Part shown: in pieces, positions 54,761 through 64,000 of the stretch
Layout: each line of letters begins with the position of its first letter
Numbering within the stretch: position 1 is the first letter of the stretch
Source: Gyromitra esculenta
Lineage: Eukaryota > Ascomycota > Pezizomycetes > Pezizales > Discinaceae
Direction of reading: 5' to 3'
Assembly: GCA_038503075.1 (NCBI GenBank)
Contig: JBCAML010000003.1
Span: 1,612,001-1,676,000, forward strand
DNA length: 64,000 nt
Notes under the pieces: model-generated
The model's input: the letters and a program-made list of their open reading frames with translations, nothing else
Database searches by the model: none
What the model was told of the DNA's origin: nothing
Translations under genes and position numbers: made by a program

Positions 54761-56681
54761 AGCAATATATTTTTATTATATCTGTGAATAAAGAATATGA
54801 TGGAGTAGGTATTGTATGAAAGACTGGAAATCTCGTATTTAATAGCTTTCTGAGAGCCAAAGTCACGTTCGAAAGGGGGGTTGGAGCCTTGTGAGGCTTG
54901 GTTCATGGTCAGGGATGTTTGTTTGGGTAACCTGGCCCCCAGCCCACTAAACCTGATACATCCACGATCCAAAGTCTGATGTTTCGCGGCTCGCCGGTAA
55001 TATCGATCCGTGCTATTTCTCGACGATTAAGATAAGATAAAATCCGCTGACTAGCCCGAACCCTAATTAGCGTGTAACCTATGGCAGGCGAGGCGGGAAC
55101 TAGCCAAGGGCACAACCAAGCCAATATAGATGGGCTTCTGCCAACACTGGGTAGTCCGCAGCCCGTATGGACGGTAGTGATATACGTTTTCATTGATGGA
55201 GGACGTTATTATGGCATTATTACACCTGCCAAGTTGCCGAAGCCGGTTGCAGCTGGCCGCACAAAGTCAGTCCTCTAGATGGCTGGCATCATTCAATCAC
55301 AAAGACTGTGATACTACGTGTATTAATCAGCAGCGTTAGTTAGAAATTTTGCATAGGGAATAAAAATAAATAGGACTCATCATACAGCCTTTCTAGACTC
55401 AACGAAAAATACCCTTGTCGAGAAACCGGGATTTTTGCTAATAAAATCAGCGACTATCTTTTCTCCCTTTTTGATTCACAGTTTTTCTTAGCAGAAATCC
55501 CGGTTTCTCGATAAGGATGTTTCTCGTTGAGGCGGGAGGGACTGTACTGTAATAACTCGTGAATAAGAGCAATCCGGTTGGATTAGATCTGTGTGATGGT
55601 TGATTGAATTCACCTCGATGCTCAGGTTACACTAACAGATTGAAATCAAGCCGACATATATAGTGTTATTATTCCTACCAGTGATAATAGAATTATTTGC
55701 TGCTGTCTTTAATCCGATTGTATTCGTTATTCGCGTGGCCTTAGCTCCAACAAAATACCCTCGATCGGGTAGATCGTGACCTCTCTACTCTAATTCTCCG
55801 AATTGCATATCTAAGGTGCCACGTCCTCTTAAAGTTATATATTACCGGTCAATTAGTTTGAGCGGCTGCAGTCAGAACAGAAGGGAGGGAGGAGAGAGCC
55901 CGAGTGGTCGATGAGACATTGATGGATTGGACCTAATAGGTAATAGAATCAGCAGAGTGGGAACCTGCAAATATCTTGTTTTCGAGGGAAAAGCCTAGGC
56001 GTTGATAGTTAATGACTAGGACAGAGGAGAGAAGTTTTATTTTTACTAAACTAAGGTCGGAGTTCCATATTGTATGCGCTAGTGTGGTGCGAGGCTTTGT
56101 GCTCCAAACATCGTGGAACACACATACTAGCGACGGTAGACAAGATTTACTCCAAACCATGACGAATCCCACCTATAAAACTTTCGCCTCGATAGCGGTC
56201 ATGTGCTCAGTTCTATAGTAACAACCAAAGCAGGAGAGGATGGGATGGGATGAGATGGGATGAGCCTCTTCGATCGAAACACGTGGATATAGTCTCTGGG
56301 TCTGTCGAGTTTTGAAGCGAGCCCGTCAAGAAGTAGCTCTCTTCATCTAATTCGAATCTTCATGCCTCTCATTTCTCATATTTCGTATGTAGGGGATAAT
56401 TCGGGCTCTTCCGAGCTCGATAAAACCAGCAGCTCGTCTCAATAGCGTAGCGGAGGGTTATCAACCATCAATCGTTTTGGTTGCGAGCGGGTTGGCAGGT
56501 GCTTCGGAAGCCGAAATAAATCTATGTGTGAAGTCAAGTCATCAGCTTTGCTATCTTCCAGACGTCGGTGTCGAGTTGCAATGATGGAGTGGATGCATTG
56601 TGAAGTTCAAGATATGGTGCGTGGTTACCGTCTGAGTGGCTTTTCGTTCAAAAGATTTTTTCCCTCAATCATTTCAGTGCC
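54761..56681. other. Gene-poor spacer with a hairpin element
   Basis: Contains the 55.4-kb hairpin (separate entry) and a GATGGGATGGGATGAGATGG purine array at 56238-56260. No gene is supported; frames near 55081-55278 and 56012-56218 are short. Confidence 0.5.
55394..55538. mobile_element. Hairpin inverted-repeat element (family 4)
   Basis: Arms of about 45 bases: CTCAACGAAAAATACCCTTG then TCGAGAAACCGGGATTTTTG on the left, and the complement (CAGAAATCCCGGTTTCTCGA, TAAGGATGTTTCTCGTTGAG) on the right. The spacer is about 55 bases and AT-rich. Arm identity is about 85-90 percent. The target duplication is not obvious and the sequence is not related to families 1-3. Confidence 0.75.
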
Positions 56682-56880
56682 GGTGCGATGGCCGAGTGGT
56701 GAAACGAGTCGGAAGACTGTTTGTTTACTACCCCCGACATTTCACCGGTGGAGCTGTGGGTTCGAATCCCAGAAGGGCGGTTATAAATTAGCCATGGGTG
56801 AGCTGACCATTGATCTAAGATCCCGAAAGGGGGAGTAGGGCAGCCGGGAATTGGTGCATCAGCAACACCAATATTTTTCT
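56682..56880 (+). other. tRNA-derived pol III unit (SINE-like) or tRNA pseudogene
   Basis: An A box TGGCCGAGTGG (56689-56699) and a perfect B box GGTTCGAATCC (56759-56769) are spaced as in a class II (Leu/Ser-type) tRNA. An anticodon-stem-like GTCGG/CCGAC pair and a variable-arm-like CACCGGTG lie between them. The acceptor ends (GGTGCGA and AAGGGCG) do not pair, so it is not a working tRNA. About 100 bases of unrelated sequence follow, then T5 at about 56872-56876, a pol III terminator. This layout fits a tRNA-headed SINE or an unknown pol III RNA. Confidence 0.35.
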
Positions 56881-59616
56881 TTTTTGATTCCTGAAAATAG
56901 GTGTACTATTATCAAAGTTTGTTCATTTCGTATTCAGATTGACGAAATCGTCAGGGCGTTGTACATACTACATACATTATTTCTTGCGGGTTCTATCGGT
57001 ATCCATCGCTTATGTTCACAGCCTATCACTCGTTCGAGTGATGTCACATGACTCTATAGTACACTTTCCAGCCTCTGCGAACGTGCTCCTATGCCCCTCA
57101 CCTCGGTTGATTCAGCTCTATGTAAAGCGAAACTCGCAATTCAAGTATCAGCGGGCGCATGAGTGCGACAATCGATATCCACTCGTTTCGTTGCTAACTG
57201 AAGAAACCTTCGGTCGATCACAAGACCTTACAGCAGCACCACCACACTGACAATCACCATTTCCTCTTAGATTTTTGGAGGGCTTAGAAATATCCTTCCG
57301 TTTTCTCTATCGTGGGAAGATGGAAGCAAAGTTTATTCACATGAGATAACTTCATGGGTTTCTAATTGAGCTTCTAGGATTAACGAGTGCGAATCTACTA
57401 ACCCTCGGCTATGAACAGTGTAATTTTCTCGACAGGGCCGTTTGATATCAATTAGAGGCTATCTGAATTGTTTTCTTCTCGGGGGAGTCTTGGCTTGAAC
57501 CTGCTCCGAAACTAAGTGATATCCCATGATTGGGTTCAATCATTGTGTCACCTGTTTCCGGCTCTGGAGACATAAGCTATAGTTTTTTTGTACGAACATC
57601 GCTACTGGAAGCATGGCATCTTCTTTGCTCGGTAAGTACGTTCCTGCAAGATAGTTATCATGGTAGCGCTGGTTGCCCTAGATTCGGGAAAAAATAGGCT
57701 TAAAGTGTATGGGACCGAGACTCGCCTGGTAGAGAAAAACTTGAGCCTATAGTCGTCAATTCTTTGACAGGAATAATTCGCGGTTTTACATTTCGGTTGG
57801 AACACCTCTTCTTCAGAATAGCCGTGTATTGAATTGGGTCTATGAAATCTATGAGATGGCTAACAAACAGCGATCCACTGGTTATGGAGGAATGTGATAA
57901 GTCGTCTCCGTGAAGGAGAGAAATCTTGGTGTTCGACCCGGTCACTGCAAAAAACAGGTATACAAAAACAACAAAATTGTTGCTGGAGAAATTCTGATTC
58001 TCAAACGGGGTAAGATTAAATAGAGCCCTAGTTGATGGCAGAAAGGCTCGTGGAGGAATCTCCCAGCTGTTGACGGAGAAAGGAGCCTGAGTGTATACTA
58101 TGGTATACAGCAGTCTTTCGATGATTTTTTCCGGGAACACCTTGGTCCGTGAAGTCTCTGCCAGCAGATATATACCAGGCCACCGTATCCGATTGAAATT
58201 CAGTCAGCCAGAAAACCTTGATCGTTATGAATCACGAACAATAACCAATTGTCGTTCCTGGTGCTACGAATTCCATCTTTCTGGTAGAGGCGTCGCAAAT
58301 CAGCAAGTAGCAATGTATCGGCATCGCCGTCGGTGCGTGATCTGGCGCATACATGACACATGAGCAAAAAAGAGAAAAGTCTCCTTCGGAACCATCAAAG
58401 GCATCTGCCCGTCTCACGCAAAAACTATCAGAATCGAGAAGCCTTTTTCAGTTCCCAAAGTGGAAAGTAGGCCCAGAAAATGATATTTTCCTGCTTTGAA
58501 AAAAAGCAATTTCTGGAAAGGCTCAGATGATATCATATTAGATCGAGCCGTTTGAGGTGCGGTAGTTTCCTTATTCCTGATTGAGGAGAAGGATGAGCAT
58601 TTGAACGGGCCTTCGTCCGTTAACACACGCCACATTCGGATCTGAGCGCTCGCTACAAGGCTCGTGGTTCCAGTTGTGATTGAATTTAAAAAGTGTTGAA
58701 TTTAATTCACATTCTTAAGAACAAGTATCCATAATGTGAAATTGACACCCGAAAGGTCCAGGACCGTACTAACTACTGTTAGCTTCCCTATAGGCTTAGA
58801 AGCTAGCCCTGAATCTGATAATGAGAATAGACCGAATATCTCCGGGCTGAAAGCGGAGCCGTCCTGGTAGGCTGTTACACGGGAGCCTGGTAGGCGGTGA
58901 AAGCGAAGCCTAATATGCTGCCTTGCAATTGTCGCCAGCTCTTCGGACAGTACTACAACTGCTGGTGTTGCCGAATACTCTAACTAAGATAGCATGTAGT
59001 TATTGACGGAGGGCGCACCGAGGCAGCATAGTGCAGAAATTTTTTGGGAACACTTCCTACGACCAAGGCTTCTGCGCTTATCTGACTGGAGGCATGCACA
59101 GATTAACATGATAACACAGCCTCAGCCGAAAAGGAAACCCTCCGAAGCTCTCTGACGCCAAGAAATATGACTAACTGCTCTTATGCGGTGTATTGGCGAG
59201 TGTTCCTCGCCTCTGATTCGTTAATATGACAGAGGCTGTAGTATTAATTTCTTGATACTCGACATTAATGTTAGCTTGCTACTCGTCACGAGTCTATGCA
59301 AGGCAGTTTAAGGTAAAGAAATCAAACGATAGAGTTGTTTGTTCCCAAATCTCTAGGTGTACAAACCTTAAGAGGCTTCAGACAGTTTTTGAGGCTTCGC
59401 CAGCGTAGCACGTAACCAAGTTACACAAATACATGCCGTATGGCAACTGTAGAGCGCAACACCATGGTTAACGCAGTTTAAAGATTATATTTAATATTCT
59501 TGGGATCACCCACTCAGATACTTTCTGCTTCACGATATTGCCCTTCAAGCCGCCGGGATATATCTTTCCTATAGCAACCACCATATTTAATTCAACAAAA
59601 ACCGTAATTCCGTAAC
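56881..59616. other. Gene-poor region with conflicting weak frames
   Basis: About 2.7 kb. Minus-strand frames at 57700-58140, 58232-58417 and 58414-58635 are stop-free pieces in different frames. They could be a decayed gene, but no family is recognisable. The 58.8-59.6 kb part precedes the seven-helix gene. Confidence 0.4.
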
Positions 59617-60695
59617 ATGGCGCCAAAACTAGGCAGTACCGATAGCGTTAACGGATGGGACGATTCTGATACTTCTCCAGAACCCACCTCGTCAATCCGT
59701 GGTGTTGATCTGGATCCAATCTGGATGCAAATACCACTCGCCATAAACTGCGTCTACCTCCTCTGTACAATCGGGCTCCTTGCTGCAGCCTGGAGACTAA
59801 AACATAATAGAGTTACATGCCAAAATCGAACGTTTTATTATCTCTTCTTTGGTATGTCTTTTATTGGGATAGCAACAATGCTCACCATCATCTCCGAATC
59901 GCTATTCCTCGCCCATGCATATGTTGGTGTCAGCTACCAGATGATCCGAGGGATATACGCCTTTTTCTACTATCCCGCAAACACAGCTTTAATCGCTTCT
60001 GTATTTAGCGTTTTACACGACCACGTTCTTCACGATTTCGCATGCAGCATGTATTCAGCTAAGATGCGGATGTTGATTTATCTGGATTACATCATCATCG
60101 CTGCCATGTTCATCCTTGCGGCAGCCCTTGTCAGATTCAACTTTCAGCACAGCACAGGCGTAATGGACTTTTACAACGGAAAGAACCCCAACTATAGCAT
60201 CGATCGACTGCCAACACACTGGAGTAGAACCGCTACAGCCTACAACAGTCTGGTTCTGGCTATCGGTCTTTACTTTTTGGGGTACTTGATATATCTCATG
60301 AGGAACGTAAATAAACTGGATGTTACCAGAATTGTAAGCTCGACCTTTACCTTGTCTGTGCCAAACTACGTGATCTAATTAGGTTACTTCCCCCCAAATA
60401 GGAAATCATCATTATTTTGTCTATAATATCACAAGCTATCATCGTGCACGGCCTCTACGGTGTCATAGTGTACGCACTTTTATTTTCTGGTGCCCTTTCT
60501 GTATTCCAGGCTTGGGTATGGAATGGGTTAGCCAGAGCCTGCATCGATTCAGTTACCCTTATGTGGATATTTGCTGGGATAGTCTTGATTTTGCGCAGGC
60601 AGGCGAGATTGACAGACGCGGCCACCGAAGCCGATTCGTCAAGGGGTATTCAGGATTTGGAGGACGGAACTTTTAAAAATCGGCATCTGGCTTAG
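59617..60695 (+). CDS. Seven-transmembrane-helix protein, unknown fungal family
   Basis: Two exons (59617-60333, 60402-60695) give 336 residues. After a short hydrophilic N-terminus (about 38 residues) come seven hydrophobic helices: IPLAINCVYLLCTIGLLAAA, TFYYLFFGMSFIGIATMLTI, IYAFFYYPANTALIASVFSV, MLIYLDYIIIAAMFILAAAL, AYNSLVLAIGLYFLGYLIYL, IIIILSIISQAIIVHGLYGV and CIDSVTLMWIFAGIVLIL. A 35-residue charged cytosolic tail follows. The layout (outside N-terminus, seven helices, inside tail) is receptor-like. However, no Pth11, RTA1 or opsin signature is seen, so it may be a fungal orphan GPCR-like protein or a transporter-type protein. The intron (GTAAGC to AAATAG) removes an in-frame stop. Confidence 0.75.
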
Positions 60696-61541
60696 AAACA
60701 TTTATTACGTGATCGTCTTTCTATTCGGGAGGTTACTCCTCTCTTTTTTGTATAGGGCTCTGTTTAGCGTAGGCGTTGGTGCGGCGGATGATAGCCATTT
60801 CTTTTGTTTCGGTTTGACTTTATGAAAAACGTTTAGCTTCGCACGTTATTTGATGTAATGACTCCTGATAACTTTATGGATAGTGTGCGAGTTTAATATA
60901 CGCTTGGTCTCGGAAGAATTCGTGCTCTGTATGTCGGGGTGGATTTTCCGCGGGTGGGATTATAGTACGACCAACCATATTGTCCACCATGTTGTGAAGC
61001 CTGGCAGCATGCATGAATATACCTCCGGATTTACCATAGCGAATCTAAGAAAGTTGTATCTCTGATAGAAATACAGCTTACCTACATTTACGAATATCTG
61101 CCCCGAATAGGATTGCGTTCGTCAGCGTATTCATCTTTCAAATTTGTGTTGGAAATGACTTCCTAACATGTAGGGCACCGGTGCTCGACCGGAGGCCTGT
61201 GAGAAGTCTCGGGGGAAGAGCTCTCGGCGCTCTCGGCGTTTCTCGGCGGAAGCTCAGGAAGGAAAAGAACGAGTACCTTGGGGGCCCGAATATGTAGTAT
61301 ATAGAGGGGGGAAGGCGGAGCCTTCCCCCAGCATCGAAAGCAATCAATCAATCGAGCTTTTACAACAATTTGGTGCAGACACAAGCCGAGTGATATTTGG
61401 TGCGCCAAGATACCTGCTTCCTAGCAAGCCACGCTGGCTGGGCCAGCACTGGCTAAGCCATTCATGCACGTCATCGATAAGAGCTGTGACTGTAAGCTCC
61501 TCCATTTGCGTTCTTCAAGCCGTTAGACAAACATTCCCAGA
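60696..61541. other. Intergenic, no supported gene
   Basis: Spacer with a short CTCTCGGCG direct repeat near 61220-61245. Frames on both strands are short and contradictory. Confidence 0.45.
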
Positions 61542-64000
61542 ATGTCATCGCCGCCGAGTCGTAACTCGTATCTAGAATATAAGCGAAACACAGCCCAGCT
61601 AATCCGATGGATCGTTACAACCGCATCAAACGTTTCACGAAGGCAAAAGCTCTCCTCAGAGCCTCCTCCTCCTAGCTCTCCCGCCTCTTCGGCACAAAAG
61701 AAGCCTAGCAACGCAAAAGCCCACACAGGAAAAATTAATAGTCCAGAGATCACGATAGCTTCCCTCGTGTCGTATTCTGAGCTTATCTCGACTTCTGCGA
61801 AGCCTGTTCCAGCTACAATTTATAGTCTTTTCGGCTCTGTAATCCGTGCGCGTACAGCAGCTTACCAGTTCTGGCATAGCACGTATGCTTCTGACCCTGA
61901 CGAGGACGTGAAAAGGTCGAACGAAGCTCATAAGGCTTTTATTAATGCTCTGGGAGTTGCCTATGAGACCCTTGGGGGGAAGGAGTGGGAAAGGCGACAG
62001 TTGGAAGAACGGGAGTCACGGCCCACGGACGAGGGCGGTGAAGAGGAAGAACAGTTTGCAAACCGTTTTGAGGGACTGGAGGTTGACGAGTTATCCCCGG
62101 ATGAAGAGACCGGAGACATTGCAGAGAAGGCTGAAGGTACACCACGACAGAGATCTCAGAAAAAGGGTAAAAAGGGCAAAGGAAAAAAGAAGACAAATAC
62201 CCCAGCACCCAGGCCCCAGGACTGGCCGTTGGAGGATTTCAAAATTAAAGACGATCCAGGAAACGAAACGGAGGCTGTCTTTGCTGCGTTCTGTTTTCTC
62301 CAGGACATGATGAAGCTGCGGAGGTGCAGTTCCCGGATCCTGTTTGCTGAGATGCTTCTGCTGATATCACGGCAAGATATACGTCAGATCTATGGAAACA
62401 AGTTGCCAACGAGCAACTACATGTTGCAATTGCAGGAGCTCTCAGCAACGTAGCAGTTGCGCGGGTTAAACAGCTTCAGTATGACACGGCAGCCGCCTTC
62501 CCCCAGTTCAACAACTTCGAGACAATACTCCATACCCTGTGTCGGGGAGATCTAGACTCTGCCGCTGGGAAACTTAAAGTTGTGACTGCAGGTCCACTAG
62601 GAAATATGGAAACCACCACGCTTGACTTCCGTGAATATTTCTCCCTATACGCTCACGATGATCTCGCCAACTTCATTACCGATTATCGAAAGAATCGTAA
62701 CGGCAAACCCTCCCGTGCCTTCGCATCCCTGAAATGGGACCCCAATGTTAAACTATCTCAACTCAATTCGAAGGAGCGCCGGAAGTGGCGATCAGACTAC
62801 TCCATGCTGTGGTTATACGATATCGTGAACTCCTACGCATCCTCCATCCTTACCGGGATCCCTCTAGGTTCCGGCATCAACCTCGAGATATGGGACTGGA
62901 GCATGGAACACATGGGTCGAAAAACCCGACGCATGCTCTAGGGCCCCGTCGAATTCGTCAGCGAAATCACATCGCTAGCAATGAAGCGCAAAGACCCCAT
63001 CATCATCAAACCACACTTAGTATTCTAAGCCTAGATAATGCTAGATTCAATGACCGCCTTCAAAGGCTGGACCTTCGACGTCACAAGCGGTATCTTCATC
63101 GGCCCAGAATCGCCCTGGAGCATAGCCTATAACGAAATCGACGCATTCCATAAAAGCTTTATAAACGGTGCCAACGGCCTCCTCAGAGAATACGAAGTTG
63201 ACCAAAAACGCCACCACGACCGACGCCACGAGTACCCGCTCGAAGAGATCCCAAAAACAATCACCGAGGTCCAGCTCGTCCTCGGTGATAGCATGCTCTC
63301 GCGCGCAAAAGGCGCGCCTGACTCCCGCTTCGAATATATCGACCGAAATGGGCTGTGGCACTACAGCCCCTGGCTCTGCGGCACAGGGCTGGCAGAGGCG
63401 TTGGGGTTCGTATTCGAATTCGGTATTACCGCGTGGGATAAGTCTGGTGCTCCGCTGTGTATCTTCCATCTCTACAACATGATACTAGCAAACGGCCACC
63501 TCCCCGGCGGCAAAATCAAGTTCTTTGAAGACCTACTTAGCGTCTTCGAGTCGCAGGTCTTCCGCGGTAGTAAACGGCCGAGCCGCAAAGGCGAGTTCTT
63601 TCAATCGTGGATGGTCGCTGCAGGGGTCAAAGCGCAGGTTCTAGCAAACCCCTACAAGAAGCGTATGAACCGGGGCGGAAACGTCCTCAATAGCGGCGAG
63701 AGTATGGGGAATGTATACCGTCGCTCCGAGGTCCGCTGTTTCCACGACAAAAGCCTCCTCCGGTATCTTCAGGAAGGCGACTGGATCCCGGAGAAACTGC
63801 CGAAAGAAAAGATCCCGTCTCTACCTTCGTCGAGCGTGGCACTTAAAGTGAAGCTGAAGAAGCAGAGGGAAATTGTTGACGGTATGAAGAAATCTGGTGT
63901 CGTTCCTGTGGAATCGGATGTTAAGACTACGACACCGGATATGACGGACGATGATTTACTGTTTGCGCTTCGGAAGGCGCTGGTGAGGGATGTTACTGGC
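61542..64000 (+). pseudogene. DUF6604-family protein gene, inactivated, runs off the window
   Basis: The N-terminus NSYLEYKRNTAQLIRWIVTT is the start of the DUF6604 domain of large fungal proteins of unknown role. A Glu-rich linker and a basic KKGKKGKGKKK segment follow. The first frame is open to about 62300 (AVFAAFCFLQDM). Coding then continues in another frame (SDLWKQVANEQLHVAIAGAL, LDFREYFSLYAHDD, NLEIWDWSMEHMGR) and is open to 64000. Stops within the coding frame lie at 62348-62350, 62939-62941, 63026-63028 and 63032-63034. Three are single transitions at CpA/TpG (CAA to TAA, CAG to TAG, TGG to TAG) and the first fits CGA to TGA. A frame change near 62300-62345 has no convincing intron. 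The last kilobase is well preserved, so inactivation looks recent and RIP-like. Translation from Mets after the stops cannot be excluded. Confidence 0.75.

Noticed and set aside
1..64000. Biosynthetic gene cluster around the P450, NmrA-like and MocA-type enzymes
   Set aside because: No polyketide, peptide or terpene synthase or cluster regulator is visible, and the enzymes are far apart among repeats.

Overview
The window is nuclear DNA from a filamentous ascomycete (Pezizomycotina type). Genes carry short spliceosomal introns (about 50-100 nt, GT-AG, with CTAAC/CTAAT branch-like sites). The gene families are typically fungal: S28 and S9 peptidases, an opsin-related protein, a feruloyl-esterase-like enzyme, an NB-ARC/TPR protein, DUF6604 and a GPI-anchored Ser/Thr-rich protein. 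Gene islands are separated by long AT-rich stretches that hold small inverted-repeat transposons and decayed copies. No virus, plasmid, CRISPR or rRNA signal is seen. The species cannot be named from this sequence alone.

Layout. 0-1.3 kb: 3' part of a secreted S28 serine peptidase (+). 3.1-6.5 kb: a ten-exon calpain-like cysteine protease with a poly-Ser and Lys/Glu tail (+). 7.0-8.3 kb: a Gfo/Idh/MocA oxidoreductase (+). 8.7-9.1 kb: a small secreted Cys-rich protein that appears only after splicing (-). About 10 kb: a broken C-terminal membrane-anchor exon (-). 11.6-14.1 kb: dipeptidyl peptidase IV (-). 15.3-16.5 kb: a seven-helix opsin-related protein without the retinal lysine (-). 16.5-20.8 kb: gene-poor, with a hairpin transposon. 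20.8-22.4 kb: an intronless cytochrome P450 (+). 22.4-31.4 kb: gene-poor. It contains a TA-flanked MITE, a NmrA/isoflavone-reductase-like pseudogene (-), its intact paralogue (+) and a region of inverted short motif arrays. 31.4-36.3 kb: a large esterase/NB-ARC/TPR NLR-like receptor (-). 36.9-38.9 kb: an F-box gene with a frameshift (-). 38.9-42.0 kb: a cluster of hairpin MITEs. 42.0-43.1 kb: a feruloyl-esterase/PHB-depolymerase-like secreted esterase (+). 43.9-45.7 kb: a C2-domain protein (-). 46.5-47.3 kb: a GPI-anchored Cys-rich surface protein (-). 47.3-51.0 kb: gene-poor. 51.0-51.6 kb: a small hydrophilic protein (-). 53.2-54.8 kb: a conserved-looking protein of unknown role with a membrane segment (-). 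54.8-59.6 kb: gene-poor, with a hairpin element and a tRNA-derived SINE-like unit. 59.6-60.7 kb: a seven-helix membrane protein (+). 61.5-64.0 kb: a DUF6604-family gene with several nonsense changes, running off the window (+).

There is no obvious single pathway or biosynthetic cluster. The common threads are secreted hydrolysis (S28 and S9 peptidases, esterase), surface or effector-like small proteins, and self/non-self recognition-type genes (NLR-like). The genes sit among MITEs and pseudogenes whose stop codons all look like C-to-T changes at CpA (or G-to-A at TpG). That is the pattern expected from repeat-induced point mutation (RIP). All exon boundaries were inferred by eye from reading frame and splice consensus, not from transcripts.
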